The notes under the pieces were generated by a model. That model was given only the letters and a program-made list of their open reading frames with translations. It did no database searches and was not told the origin of the DNA. This document shows positions 1 through 9,600 of a stretch of DNA of 32,682 nucleotides, piece after piece; the first letter of the stretch is position 1, and each line of letters begins with the position of its first letter. This DNA comes from Candidatus Hebobacteria bacterium (GTDB lineage Bacteria > Armatimonadota > Hebobacteria > Hebobacterales > Hebobacteraceae): assembly GCA_029821495.1 (NCBI GenBank), contig JALGTG010000004.1, positions 1 to 32,682 on the forward strand, written 5' to 3'. The position numbers and the translations under genes were made by a program.

Positions 1-2181
1 CCAGTAGCCGCGGATGTTGCGATGCCAGCCGGGGGGAGCATTGGCGCGGGAGATGATGATGGCGGAGGTGTCGCTCGGAGGCTGTCCTGGATACTCAGCC
101 ACTGCGTACTGATGGTTGCGGTGTCGGAGCAATTCGCGGGCGAGGCGGGAGGCGTGCTCTGGCGAGCGGCTGTGGAGAATGAGGGCGGGGCCTGACTGCT
201 CCAGGAGCTTCTCGGCATCGAAGGGCGGGGCTGGCGGCGGCGGCGGGGCGGCTGGCGGAGGTTTGGCTGTGAACTCCAGGGCGGATTCCCCGTGCTGCGC
301 TTCGAACAGGGCGCGGAGGAGGCCCATCAGGAGCACGGCAGAATCCCAGAGGCGGCGCTTCTCACCGGCCCAGGCCGGATCGTGCATGTCGTGGAACTCC
401 CAGACGCATCCTGTGGCGGAGCAGAAGCTGAGCGCGCGGCGGGAGAGCTCACCGGCGAAGGTGCAGCTTGGGGAGGTGGCGGCCGCATAGAGAACGTAGC
501 CCGGCGTGCCGCCATCGATGGTGGCGCTGCGCGAGTGGGCGCGGATGCCGCGGTCGAAGCCGAGTCGGTACCAGCTCGTCGTTAGCCCCGCGCAGATGTA
601 GGGGTCGCTTGCCGGCAGCACACCGAGGATCGCGCCGCGGGCGAGGACGCCCGGGCAGAGGGAGGAGTCGAGCGATCCGTCGCCGCCGCGGCCGACGGCG
701 TACCACTCGGCCTCGCCCTGCTGCGGGGCGAAGCGGCGGATCGCCAGTCGGGCCTTCGATGCCATCACGCGATAGCTGGCGGCACGGTCTGAATCTCCGG
801 CGCGGGCGGCGAGATCGGCGCCGTACTCGGCCGAGGCGATGAGGAGCCAGGAGTTGTCGAGGAGGTCATCGAGCTCTCGCACCGGGGCGGCCAGCAGCCA
901 GGTTTCGTCGCCGTTCATAGGCTGGAGTCCGTTGGGGGGCAGGGCGGAATGGTCGAGGCAGCCGCGGACCATGTCCCAGTATGTGAGGCCGTCGATTCCG
1001 CCCAGGCGGTCTGCGTCGCGGACCATTAGCACGAGGTAGTGGGGAAGCTCCACACGCTGGTATCCATAGCCGGCCCCGTCGCCGGATGGGATGTCGTAGT
1101 AGGAAGCGATGCCTGAGGCGCGCCAGGCGCGGTGGAGGAAGTCGAGGCTGACACGGGCTTCCTGGGTGAGGCCGAGTTCGAGCAGTGCGCGCTGGACCCA
1201 GTAGCTGTCGCGAATATAGGCGCGGTCGTGCGCATAGCGGAGAGAGCCGGTGTGGATGGCGTCCGGCCCGATGTGGGAGCGGACGAGGCAGAGGAGCGAG
1301 TCGAGGAGGTCATCGGTGCGCGCGTCGGCAGTGACGAGAGGAGTGCGCGCACACCACTCCGTCCATTCCGCTCTGGTGGTCTCCAATATATTGAGGAGAT
1401 CCGGCAGGGCGGCCTGGGCGCGGGCTATGTGGCCGGCGAGGGCGTGCTTGTCGTCGACGGCGGTGAGGAGAATGGCGGCTGCAGCGCGCGCTCCCGGCCG
1501 GAGTGAACCGATGTCAACCTCGATACTCTGGCCGCGCGTCGCGAGGGGCGCGTTGGAGACAAGCGCGAGATGGTCGCCGCGCTGCCAGGTGCTGGCGTCG
1601 ACGCGGGACCAGTCGCCCGATGACATGAAGTCCGCGGCGAGACGCGGCCGGCAACTCGAATCCCCGGTGTTCTCGACCAGGAACCACCGGACAAGGAAGT
1701 TGTGGGCGGGGTCCATGGGAGCGAAGTCCACACATGTGACGCGGAGGCCGTCGAGGTCGCTTTCGGACACGGCGATGGCGGTGTGGCGGATGCGGCGGAG
1801 GGTCTGCTCCGGGAAGTCCGAGAGTGGGACGGGCCCCGGTCGCTGCCGGCCGCGGCGCGAGATGTGCACGGACAGCGTGAGAGGCCTGGGCAGGACGCGG
1901 ATGGTTCGGCGGTCGGCGTAGAAGACGTCGAGCGAGGTTAGGTCGTCGGGATTGCAGCCGACCGCGGCGAAGACGTTGGGGCTGCCGAGAGTGAGGCCGT
2001 CCGGGCTGGCCGGTTTCTCGGGTGTCGTTCCGGCGTGTTTGAAGGTGGACCATGTAGAGTAGCTCTGGGCTTCGAGCCAGGCGGCGAGTTCCCGGGCCTG
2101 CGGGCCGCCGAGAGGACCGCGACCGCAGGCCACGAGCGAAGCCAACAGAATCAGCAACAGCGCCAGTCTTGAGTATCGCAT
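1..2181 (-). CDS. Lipoprotein with six-hairpin (alpha/alpha-toroid) glycosidase-like core, 3' end missing
   Basis: The reading frame stays open for 727 codons to the left edge, so the C-terminus is missing. The start ATG at 2181 follows a GGGAG ribosome site. The N-terminus MRYSRLALLLILLASLVAC is a lipoprotein signal with a lipobox ending in Cys19, so the protein is probably anchored to a membrane outside the cytoplasm. Residues about 310-460 hold motifs such as YIRDSYWVQRALLELG (about 322-337) and later helical segments that resemble GH15/debranching-enzyme (alpha/alpha)6 toroids. A Pro/Ala linker at about 636-655 leads into a second domain that runs off the window. A beta-rich N-terminal region (about 50-260) precedes the toroid, as in GH15-like enzymes. 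The exact family and substrate are not recognisable. It has its own promoter and is probably separate from the upstream dehydratase gene. Confidence 0.75.
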   Translation of the reverse strand, partial: MRYSRLALLLILLASLVACGRGPLGGPQARELAAWLEAQSYSTWSTFKHAGTTPEKPASPDGLTLGSPNVFAAVGCNPDDLTSLDVFYADRRTIRVLPRPLTLSVHISRRGRQRPGPVPLSDFPEQTLRRIRHTAIAVSESDLDGLRVTCVDFAPMDPAHNFLVRWFLVENTGDSSCRPRLAADFMSSGDWSRVDASTWQRGDHLALVSNAPLATRGQSIEVDIGSLRPGARAAAAILLTAVDDKHALAGHIARAQAALPDLLNILETTRAEWTEWCARTPLVTADARTDDLLDSLLCLVRSHIGPDAIHTGSLRYAHDRAYIRDSYWVQRALLELGLTQEARVSLDFLHRAWRASGIASYYDIPSGDGAGYGYQRVELPHYLVLMVRDADRLGGIDGLTYWDMVRGCLDHSALPPNGLQPMNGDETWLLAAPVRELDDLLDNSWLLIASAEYGADLAARAGDSDRAASYRVMASKARLAIRRFAPQQGEAEWYAVGRGGDGSLDSSLCPGVLARGAILGVLPASDPYICAGLTTSWYRLGFDRGIRAHSRSATIDGGTPGYVLYAAATSPSCTFAGELSRRALSFCSATGCVWEFHDMHDPAWAGEKRRLWDSAVLLMGLLRALFEAQHGESALEFTAKPPPAAPPPPPAPPFDAEKLLEQSGPALILHSRSPEHASRLARELLRHRNHQYAVAEYPGQPPSDTSAIIISRANAPPGWHRNIRGYW

Positions 2182-2207
2182 TGCCAGAGTGCACTCCCGG
2201 GGTAGTG

Positions 2208-2243
2208 CGCGAAGACTGTAGCGCGCGGTCGGGCCGCCGTCAA
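2208..2243 (-). promoter_or_regulatory. Sigma70-type promoter of the lipoprotein gene
   Basis: On the minus strand TTGACG (2243-2238) and TACAGT (2220-2215) are separated by exactly 17 bp. The expected transcription start is near 2208, giving a leader of about 27 nt to the ATG at 2181. It lies in the 99-bp gap after the enolase-superfamily gene, so the lipoprotein gene probably has its own transcript. Confidence 0.6.
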
Positions 2244-2280
2244 GCTCGCGTCATCGCGCAGGTGTGAGTCGGGATGCCTT

Positions 2281-3354
2281 TCAGGTCGGCGGGGGCAGGA
2301 GGTCCTCGTTGATCTCGACGCCGAGGCCGGGTCCCTCGGGTACAGAGAGGTGGCCGTCTTTGACTTCGAGCACGGGCTCGCGGAAGAGGGATGTCATGAG
2401 GGGATTGGGCTCGATGTTGTACTCCTGGGAGTAGCGGACGCTGGGGGTGGATGCCGCGAAGTGCAGGTTGGCGAGAGTGCCGAGGGGCTGTGTCTGGTGA
2501 GGGGTGCAAACGCACCCGTGGGCCTCGGCGAGGTGCGCGACCTTCTTGCAGACAGAGAAGCCGCCGGCCTTGATGAGGTCGGGCTGCACGATGTCCACGG
2601 CCTCGCGCTCGAGCATCTCCCGGAAACGAGGCAGCTCCCAGTCCTGTTCGCCTCCGGCAACGGGCATGTCGAGGGCCTTCGCGACCTTTGCCGTCGAGTC
2701 GAGGTCCCAGTAGGGACATGGCTCCTCGAAGTGGAAGACGCCGTGCCCCTCGAGACGGCGTCCGAGCTCGATGGCGCGGGGGGCGCTGAAGCAGCTATTG
2801 CCGTCCACCATGATCTCGATGTCATCGCCCAGGACGGCGCGCACCTCCTTGACGACCTCGATGGAGCGGCCGGGCGCGGCGTCTCGGTCGAACCCGAACG
2901 TAGAGCCGACGCGGACTTTGACGGCCGTGAAGCCGTGTTTCTCGACCAGCGCGGCGAGGCGCTTGGCCTCGTCGGCCGGGCTGATGTCGCGTCGCATGCT
3001 GGAGGCATACATGCGGACCCTCTTCCGGTAGCCTCCGCCGAGCAGCTTGTATATCGGCTGGGCGAGGGCCTTCCCCATGATGTCCCAGAGGGCAATCTCG
3101 ATGCCGCTCACCGCCATCGCCATGCTCTGCCCCGCGAGCTTGTAGGTGGCGACGAACAGCTTCTCCACAATGGCCTCGACGTCGAAGGGGTCGCAGCCGA
3201 CTGCGAGCGGCGCCAGCGCGTGCTCGATGTGGGCGGCCACTAGGCGGTTGTTCATCGGGCTGCATTCGCCGTAGCCGACGATGTTCTCGTCTGTGGAGAC
3301 TCGGACAAGCAGATTGGACTCTACGGGGATCGGGTTGATGGCGGCGATCTTCAC
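2281..3354 (-). CDS. Mandelate racemase/muconate-lactonizing family protein (sugar-acid dehydratase-like)
   Basis: A 357-aa enolase-superfamily protein of normal length. The GTG start at 3354 follows GGAAGAGGA; upstream in-frame codons lack family similarity. The N-terminal capping domain (1-110) is followed by the TIM barrel. Visible active-site residues are K146-x-R148 at the end of strand 2, metal ligands D184 (VDGNS), E210 (FEEP) and E236 (GGEQD), and a D259/H286 dyad (QPDLIKAGG, PHQTQ). This pattern belongs to the mandelate racemase subgroup, whose members mostly dehydrate or epimerise sugar acids. Many relatives have KxK where this has KxR. The substrate cannot be assigned. Carbohydrate-active neighbours suggest sugar-acid catabolism, which is inference. 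Confidence 0.88.
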   Translation of the reverse strand: MKIAAINPIPVESNLLVRVSTDENIVGYGECSPMNNRLVAAHIEHALAPLAVGCDPFDVEAIVEKLFVATYKLAGQSMAMAVSGIEIALWDIMGKALAQPIYKLLGGGYRKRVRMYASSMRRDISPADEAKRLAALVEKHGFTAVKVRVGSTFGFDRDAAPGRSIEVVKEVRAVLGDDIEIMVDGNSCFSAPRAIELGRRLEGHGVFHFEEPCPYWDLDSTAKVAKALDMPVAGGEQDWELPRFREMLEREAVDIVQPDLIKAGGFSVCKKVAHLAEAHGCVCTPHQTQPLGTLANLHFAASTPSVRYSQEYNIEPNPLMTSLFREPVLEVKDGHLSVPEGPGLGVEINEDLLPPPT

Positions 3355-3391
3355 TGGTCCTCTTCCTTCGACGGCTGATGTGCTGTGCTTC

Positions 3392-3407
3392 CGAGCGCGA
3401 GCGCTCG
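3392..3407. promoter_or_regulatory. Perfect palindrome upstream of the dehydratase gene (possible operator)
   Basis: CGAGCGC-GA-GCGCTCG is a perfect 7-bp inverted repeat about 38 bp upstream of the GTG start at 3354. It contains the CG-centred 8-mer GAGCGCTC, which recurs at 21412-21419. CG-centred even palindromes are typical of LacI-family operators, but no regulator gene is in view and short GC-rich palindromes arise by chance. Confidence 0.3.
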
Positions 3408-3500
3408 AATCCTGCCGGTGGAGGCGCGTTGCCTGACGGCTCAACGATTGGAGCGGCCGGAATAGCTCGTGGTCTCCTCGATAACGCGGCGGGCCAGCGC

Positions 3501-3535
3501 AAAAGATCAGCTCCCGGCCGGACGGCCGGGAGCTG
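3501..3535 (-). terminator. Intrinsic terminator of the secreted-protein gene
   Basis: A perfect 13-bp stem pairs 3508-3520 (CAGCTCCCGGCCG) with 3523-3535. On the minus strand it is followed by ATCTTTTGC. It lies about 43 bp beyond the stop codon of the gene at 3578-4645 and points the same way, as expected for rho-independent termination of that gene. The T-run is short (four T). Confidence 0.75.
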
Positions 3536-3577
3536 TGTTGGAGTCTGCTATCAACGCGAGTTGCCTCGCTAGAGAAC

Positions 3578-4645
3578 TCAGTGGCGGGGAACGAGGAACA
3601 CGTCGTCAGAGCCCTCGATTCCCTGGCCGTCGTAAGTCGCGCCGTGGAGTGTTGCCACACCGCCCTGCAGCTGTGATGGGTCGAAATCCGCGGTTCGGAA
3701 CAGAAGGAGGAGGTCGGGGAGGCCGTCACCGTCTACGTCGCCCGGGCGGGCGGCGTAGATGCCGTGCTTGCCTCTCTGTAGTACTGGGGCGCCCGCCAGA
3801 TCGACAGTGCTGGGGTCTACGGAGGTGGCGTCGAACGTGTCAGTGGAGAAGATCGCGACCGGCGTCCCGCCGCGTGACTTAAGGTTGATGGGATTGGGAT
3901 AGCTGCCGGGCTTTATGTCGATTTCAGGGTCTATCACTGCGGACTCTTCGGGCTGCCACATAGCGAGATCGTCGAAGTAGACGACGTTTGCGAAGTTGAT
4001 GTAGGGGTATTCGAGGTAGCTGCCTGCGGCGACGCCCCACTGGCTCAGGGTCAGGTGCCCCATGACTGGATCGTCGAATTCACTCGGCGTGATGGTCACG
4101 CCCTGTGCGACGAGCACGTCGTCCACCCACAGGTCGGCCGTCAGGGTGCTGAAGTCGAGGTCGGCGCGGACCGTGCACCATGTGCCCGGCGTGTAGGGTG
4201 CGAGATCTACAGTGCCTTCGCCGTAGAACAGCACCTTGCCGTAGCCGGCATCTACACCGAACGAGTTCCACATCGGTGCCTGGTAGCCGTTGCGCGTCAT
4301 GAAGCCGACGAGGCCGACCCACCCTAAGCTCGGGTCCACGCATACAGATGCCTGGTAGCTGAGCTGCTCCGGCACCTCATCTAGGCTGACGTAGTCCATA
4401 CGCGCGGACCAAGGCCAGCTATCCAGTCGGAATGACCTGGTCCCCGTGCCGTAGTCCTGGTCGGATACTGATGCTGTCTTCCCAAAGGAGAGGGTGAGCC
4501 ACCCATTCTCGGATGGATAGGCTCCCACGGCCACGTTCTCGAAGCCGTCACTGAAGGGCAAGGGGGCCGCCCAGGCGGCGCTGCACAGCGGCACGGCCAG
4601 GGCCAAGAGGGACACGCAAAGAAACTTGAGACCGCCTCTGTCCAT
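3578..4645 (-). CDS. Secreted protein with jelly-roll-like domain and C-terminal DIKPGS-type domain
   Basis: A 355-aa protein with a signal peptide (basic start, hydrophobic LCVSLLALAVPLCSAAWA, cleavage near 26). Residues about 30-220 look like a LamG/concanavalin-type beta-sandwich: FSDGFENVAVGAYP at the start and repeated WxVDDVLV/VYFDDLA beta motifs, a layout common in carbohydrate-binding extracellular modules. Residues 237-355 form a recognisable extracellular domain opening with EIDIKPGSYPNPINLKSRG and carrying a calcium-loop-like D303-V-D-G-D-G and a DGQGIEGSD segment. This domain is frequent at the C-termini of secreted proteins in environmental genomes; its function is unknown to me. 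No catalytic residues are evident, so a binding or surface role is more likely than an enzyme. It is monocistronic, with a terminator just downstream. Confidence 0.8.
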   Translation of the reverse strand: MDRGGLKFLCVSLLALAVPLCSAAWAAPLPFSDGFENVAVGAYPSENGWLTLSFGKTASVSDQDYGTGTRSFRLDSWPWSARMDYVSLDEVPEQLSYQASVCVDPSLGWVGLVGFMTRNGYQAPMWNSFGVDAGYGKVLFYGEGTVDLAPYTPGTWCTVRADLDFSTLTADLWVDDVLVAQGVTITPSEFDDPVMGHLTLSQWGVAAGSYLEYPYINFANVVYFDDLAMWQPEESAVIDPEIDIKPGSYPNPINLKSRGGTPVAIFSTDTFDATSVDPSTVDLAGAPVLQRGKHGIYAARPGDVDGDGLPDLLLLFRTADFDPSQLQGGVATLHGATYDGQGIEGSDDVFLVPRH

Positions 4646-4658
4646 TGCTGATCGCCTC

Positions 4659-4674
4659 TAGGGGTATTATTCCA
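4659..4674 (-). promoter_or_regulatory. Possible extended -10 promoter of the secreted-protein gene
   Basis: On the minus strand TGG-AATAAT (4674-4666) gives an extended -10 with 5 of 6 matches to TATAAT, about 20 bp upstream of the ATG at 4645. The -35 position (CCGACG or similar) is poor. The local A/T richness stands out in this GC-rich DNA. Confidence 0.38.
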
Positions 4675-4744
4675 TGGCTGGACCGGCGTCGGGGACTGGA
4701 TTCTGCGTGTGCAGGCCGTGGTTTCGGCTCCTGGAGAGGTCGGG

Positions 4745-4774
4745 TTGACACCCGTGCAGTCGCGTCCCTATACT
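4745..4774 (+). promoter_or_regulatory. Near-consensus sigma70 promoter of the glycosyltransferase-lipA operon
   Basis: TTGACA (4745-4750) is a perfect -35. It is followed after 18 bp by TATACT (4769-4774), 5 of 6 matches to the -10. Transcription should start near 4781, about 40 nt before the GTG at 4821. This is the strongest promoter match in the window. Confidence 0.8.
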
Positions 4775-4820
4775 CACGTGACGGTCAGGCCCCGCTGTGA
4801 TGGAGGTGAGGAGACCTCAC

Positions 4821-5747
4821 GTGGCAAATCTGCCGGCTATCAGTGTGATCCTGACGACCTGCGATCGGCCTGAGTACCTGTTGGCGGCGGCTGAGAGCGT
4901 ACTGGCGCAGCGGCTGCCGCCGGCCGAGATGGTGGTCGTGGACGATGGGAGCGGAGAGCACACAGGGGCGATGGTAGCGGCCCCGCCGGGGCAGGCCGCG
5001 GTGGCGGTACGACGGGTGCGCGGACCTGGGTCCGGGCCGGGAGCGGCGCGGAACGTGGGCCTGCGGGAAACGGCGGGAGAGGTGGTGGCGTTCCTCGATG
5101 ACGACGATCTGTGGGCGCCAGAGAAACTGGAATGGCAGGCGCAGTGGCTGGCGGCGAATCCGAGGCTGGGAGTGGTGGGCACTGACTGCGTGCGGGCGCG
5201 GGATGGAGTTGCACGAGGCCCGAGCTTGCGCGAGCGGCCGCGTCGACTGCGGAGGGTGTCGCGGGGCGCGCTGCTGAGAGGGAATAGGCTGGTGATGTCG
5301 AGCGTGGTGGCGCGGCGAGAGTGTTTCGAGGAATGTGGACACTTCGACGAGTCGCTCCGGCTGGCCCAGGACTGGGATATGTGGCTGCGGATCTCGGAGA
5401 GGTGGGAGATAGGGATCGTGCCTGCGGCGCTCACGATCTATCGCATTCACGCCGGCCAGCGGAGTGCCAGCAGACTGGCGATGAGGGCGTGGGAAGTTGA
5501 GGTGCTGGAGCGCGCGGCGGGGCGACTGGGGTCGGACGGGCTGAGGCTGCGGGGGGTGGCGCGACGGCGGCTGGCCTGGGCGCACTGCAGGCTGGCGAGG
5601 ATGCTGGCGCGCATGGGGGATCGAGAGAGGGGCGCGGAGGAGATCAGGCGGGCAGTTGGATCGCTGCCGTACCACCCCGCGGTATGGGGGGCTCTAGCGC
5701 GATGCGCGTTGGGCGGGTGCGCGCCGGCGGGGGCGAGAGAGCTATGA
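4821..5747 (+). CDS. Family 2 glycosyltransferase
   Basis: A 308-aa GT-A fold glycosyltransferase. The GTG at 4821 is chosen because GAGGTGAGGAG (4803-4813) sits the right distance upstream; GTG/ATG codons at 4797/4800 overlap that site. The N-terminus has the GT2 signature ISVILTTCDRPEYLLAAAESVLAQ and VVVDDGS. The metal/nucleotide-binding acidic cluster is FLDDDDLWAPEKL (about residue 92). The acceptor-site region contains FDESLRLAQDWDMWLRIS. It has no membrane segments, so it acts in the cytoplasm, transferring a sugar from a nucleotide donor to a glycan or lipid-linked acceptor. The acceptor is unknown; surface polysaccharide or LPS is plausible. Its stop overlaps the lipA start (ATGA), indicating translational coupling with a functionally unrelated gene. 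Confidence 0.88.
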   Translation: MANLPAISVILTTCDRPEYLLAAAESVLAQRLPPAEMVVVDDGSGEHTGAMVAAPPGQAAVAVRRVRGPGSGPGAARNVGLRETAGEVVAFLDDDDLWAPEKLEWQAQWLAANPRLGVVGTDCVRARDGVARGPSLRERPRRLRRVSRGALLRGNRLVMSSVVARRECFEECGHFDESLRLAQDWDMWLRISERWEIGIVPAALTIYRIHAGQRSASRLAMRAWEVEVLERAAGRLGSDGLRLRGVARRRLAWAHCRLARMLARMGDRERGAEEIRRAVGSLPYHPAVWGALARCALGGCAPAGAREL

Positions 5748-6595
5748 GGGAGCGCCTGCCTTCCTGGCTGATTCCGCCTGCGCCAAGACGGCCTCAGCTG
5801 GCGAGGCTCGGGCGGAAGCTGGGCGAGATTGGGGTGCATACGGTGTGCCAGAGCGCGCGGTGCCCAAACCTGGGCGAGTGCTTTGGCCGGGGCAACGCGA
5901 CTTTCATGATTCTGGGAGATGTGTGTACACGGGACTGCGGATTCTGCGCGGTGACGCATGGGACGCCGAGGGGGCTGGACTCTGAAGAGCCGGTCAAGGT
6001 GGCGGAGGCGGCCGCGATGCTGGGGCTTCGGCACGTGGTGGTTACCTCGGTGACGCGAGATGATCTTGCGGACGGCGGGGCGGAGCAGTTCGCGGCGACT
6101 GTGAGGGCGGTGAGGGAGCGGCTGCCTGAGTCGACGGTCGAGGTGCTGACGCCGGACTTCCGCGGCAGCCGGCAGTCGCTGGCAACCGTCTTGGGGGCGC
6201 GGCCCGAGGTGCTCAACCACAACGTGGAAACCGCGCCGCGCCTCTATCCTGATGTCAGGCCGCAGGCGGAGTACGAGCGGTCGCTGAAGCTGCTCGCCCG
6301 GGCGCGCGAAATGGCGCCGGGTGCGATGACGAAGAGCGGAGTCATGGTGGGGCTCGGCGAAACACAGGACGAGGTGGGGGCCGTGCTGCAGGACCTGCGG
6401 GGCGCGGGCGTCCAAGCGGTCACTATTGGCCAGTATCTCCAGCCGACTCGGCGGCACGCTCCGGTGGTCGAGTACATCAGGCCCGAGGTGTTCCTGGAAT
6501 ACGAGCGCGCGGCCCGGGCGATGGGCTTCTCGCATGTGCTGAGCGGACCATTGGTGAGGAGTTCGTACCACGCCGCGGAGATGGTTGGAGACTGA
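5744..6595 (+). CDS. lipA: Lipoyl synthase LipA
   Basis: A 283-aa radical-SAM enzyme that inserts two sulfurs into octanoylated lipoyl domains of the 2-oxoacid dehydrogenases and the glycine cleavage system. The auxiliary cluster motif C35-x4-C40-x5-C46 and the radical-SAM motif C61-x3-C65-x2-C68 (CTRDCGFC) are both present, as is the C-terminal RSSYHA serine-ligand motif. Other conserved segments are GRGNATFMILGD, SVTRDDLADGGAEQF, VLNHNVET, KSGVMVGLGE and QYLQPT. The length is normal. The ATG at 5744 overlaps the glycosyltransferase stop. No lipB or lplA lies in the window, so octanoyl transfer must be encoded elsewhere. Confidence 0.97.
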   Translation: MRERLPSWLIPPAPRRPQLARLGRKLGEIGVHTVCQSARCPNLGECFGRGNATFMILGDVCTRDCGFCAVTHGTPRGLDSEEPVKVAEAAAMLGLRHVVVTSVTRDDLADGGAEQFAATVRAVRERLPESTVEVLTPDFRGSRQSLATVLGARPEVLNHNVETAPRLYPDVRPQAEYERSLKLLARAREMAPGAMTKSGVMVGLGETQDEVGAVLQDLRGAGVQAVTIGQYLQPTRRHAPVVEYIRPEVFLEYERAARAMGFSHVLSGPLVRSSYHAAEMVGD

Positions 6596-6616
6596 GGTCG
6601 GCCCGACGAAATGGGG

Positions 6617-6622
6617 TATATT
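6617..6622 (+). promoter_or_regulatory. Possible -10 element upstream of the tamB-like gene
   Basis: TATATT matches 5 of 6 positions of the -10 and stands in a short A/T-rich patch in the 68-bp gap after lipA. The -35 position (TGAGGT, 18 bp upstream) is poor. It would start transcription near 6629, about 35 nt before the GTG at 6664. Confidence 0.38.
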
Positions 6623-6663
6623 CTGCGTGAGGCCGCCGCCGCGCACGGGCGGCGAGCAGCTAT

Positions 6664-9600
6664 GTGTTCCGGGAGCCGATGCGTAGACTAGCGAGACTGC
6701 TGCCCTATCTGGCCGTGCTGCTGTTGCCGCTCGTTGCGCTGGTTGTACTGCTGCGGGCGGGACCTCTGGCGGCGCATCTCCGAGCCGTTATCGAGAACGA
6801 GCTCTCGCGCCAGTTGGACCGCGAGGTGAGCATCGGCAGCGCGTCTGTGGGTCTCTACGGCCGCGTGGTGCTGCGCGATGTGGTTGTGGAGAACGAGGAT
6901 GGGTCGCGTCTGCTGGCGGCGCCGGAGGTGAGCGCGCGTGTGGGACGCGAGGGGAGCTGGGTACCGGTTCTCTCCGGGATGACCGATGTGCGAGAAGTCA
7001 AGCTGTCGAGGCCGGAGATCTCTCTGGTGCGCGACGCAGAGGGGGAGCTAACTGTCGGGGATCTGGTCGCGCGGCAGGCGGAGCGGCCGAGTCAGTTTCG
7101 GGGGAGGGTGGTGGTAGAGGATGGACGGCTCGTCTTCGTTGACGAGACGCGCGGGGGGCTGGCAACCGTACTCGAGGGGGTGGACTTCTCGCTCCAGCAG
7201 TCGGGAGATGGGGGGAGCGCGTTCTCGCTGAAGGCGAGAGGGCCCGAGGGAGCATTCGCATCGCTGAAGGTGGAGGGCCGGAGGGACGCGGAGACCGGGG
7301 AGACAAGCCTCTCCGGGTCCGTCCACGACCTCGACATCAGCTATGCGCTGGCGCGAGCACCTGAGATGGAGGCGCTGAGCATCTCGCGCGGCCGGGGGAA
7401 TGTGGCAGGGTCGCTGACCATCGGCAGACAGAATCCCGACGGCACTAATGTGGCGTATGATGTCGAGGTGGCAGTGGCCGATGCAGAGGTGAGTTTCCCG
7501 TGGCTTCGGCGACCACTGGCTGATGTCAATGGGACGGTGCGCTTCGTGGACGGCGACGTGCACCTGACTGGCATTTCGTGCACACTGGCGGGGGCCCCGG
7601 TCGCGGCGGAAGGGATGATAGAGGACCTCAGCGACCCGCGCCTGGCGCTGGAGGTCTCGGTCTCGGGGATTCGGTACGAGCAAGTGCGGGCACTGCTCCC
7701 CGGGGTAGCGCTGCCATTGGGGATAGGTCTGCCCAGCCCGGTCCACATCGCGGCGCATGTGGAAGGTCCTGCCTCGGACGTGCGCGTGACCGGGGAGGCC
7801 AAGGTGCGCGTCATTGAGTTCCGCGCAATCCCCTGGAACGATCTCGTCGGCAGATTCGAGTACTCGAAAGGACGACTGGGGCTGAGTGAGCTACGGGCGC
7901 ACGGCAGTCCGCGGCGGCTTGCGGGCGACCTGGTGGTGGACTGGAGCGCGGGACAGAGCGCGGTCGAGGGCAGCATAGAGCTGACTGATGTTCCACTGTC
8001 TACGCTCGCGCAGATGGCCGGGATAGACAGCGCGGGCCTGCTCGGGACCGCCTGGGTGCAGGCGACGGTAAGGTCGGATGGGGAGCAGTCTCTGGCGGGA
8101 GAGTTCAAGGTCAGTGGGGCAGTGGTGCAGGGGCTGCACCTGGGGCGAGTCGAGGGTGAGTTCGAGTTGGCGGGTCAGAGCGTCTCCGCCCGGGGACGCG
8201 TGTCCGAGGGGTCGGTGGGAAGCGGGCGCTTCTCGACCACATGGTCGGCCGGCGGTGGTTCCACCATCGAGGCGGAGTTCTCGTCGCTCGACCTGTCGGC
8301 GGTCGGCGCCGCCTTAGGTCGGCCGGGTGTCAGCGGCATGCTTGCGGGCACGGCAATGGCCTCGTGGGACCCGCGAGCTGTGAGCGGTTCGGGATCGCTC
8401 GTGCTGGGGCCGGGTGAGGTGGCGGGGAGGGCTTTCGAGTCAGTCTCCGCCACGGTTGATGTTTCGCCTGTGAGGCTACAGGTCTCCGATCTGGTTCTCG
8501 TGATGGGTGAGGGCGAGTACAGAAGTGAGTCACTGAGCCTGACGGGCTGGGCGGGTGAATGGAGCCAGGCCCGGATGGAGGGGAGCCTGAGCGTGCAGGG
8601 AGTGGCCCTCGCGGACTGGCTGCCGCCGCAGTATGCGGTGGAGGCGCCGGAGGGGCGCGTCGACGGCGAGATCGAGCTGTGGGGGAGTCCGGCAGATCCG
8701 GGGGTCGGACTGAACCTGAGGCTGAGGTCGCTGAGGGTGGCGGGTCGGCCCATTGAAAGTGGGCAAGTCGTTGCGCGGTATGAGAGGGGCGGGCTGGCCA
8801 TCGAGGAGATGTTTCTGAGCGATCGCGGGAGCCGCTTGGTGGTGAGCGGTGGCTACGATCCACGAGCGGGCCTGAATCTAGGGGTGGGGGTCGATCCACT
8901 GAAACTGTCCCGGATTGCGCCAGCGACGCGCCGGCGGTATGGCGTGATACTGGGGGGAGAGATCACGGGGGCCGCGAAAGTGACGGGCCCGCTGGCGGAT
9001 CCTCGGATTGAGTTTCGGGCGGAGTCAGACTCGCTGGTCGTCAACGGGGAGGAGGTGGATGACTTCGCCGTTTCGGGGAGGTTCGAAGAGGGCGCACTGC
9101 GAGCTGATTCGTTGCTGGTGAGAGTGGCTGGAGGGATGCTGTCTATCCTCGACGGGGTGGTGGACCTACGGGAGCAGACGGTCAGTGTGGAACTCCGGCT
9201 CGCCGACCTGGACCTGGGCAGGCTGTACCAGGCCGGTTACTTGTCTGTGTGGCGGCTCGCCCGGGCCGGGGTCCGCTCGCCGTACCTGGCGCGGTACGCG
9301 GAGATCCCACATCCACTTACCGGGCTCCTGACAGCCGAAGTGCGGGTGGAAGGAAGTTTGGACGCGCTCCGGGTTACCACGGACAACATGTCGGTTTCGG
9401 GGCTGGGCTACGGCGGGAGGCAGATCGGGAGGATAGAGGGCGATCCGGACGATGCCGACGTGAGGCTGCTGCTAGGTGTGGAGCAGGGGCGCCTCGTCAC
9501 TCATGAGGCGCTGGTCAACCTCCGAGCCAGCGACGCCATGGGTGACGCACAGATCAGCGGGGGCATTACGCCCGACGGGGAGATCTCCTTGGTGGTTGAC

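Noticed and set aside
2244-2280. CGCG-ATGA-CGCG hairpin after the dehydratase gene
   Set aside because: A four-base stem without a T-run is too weak to call a terminator.
5447-6646. Minus-strand ORF (399 codons) opposite the glycosyltransferase and lipA
   Set aside because: The plus strand carries intact, motif-rich lipA; the antisense product is low-complexity Arg/His/Pro.
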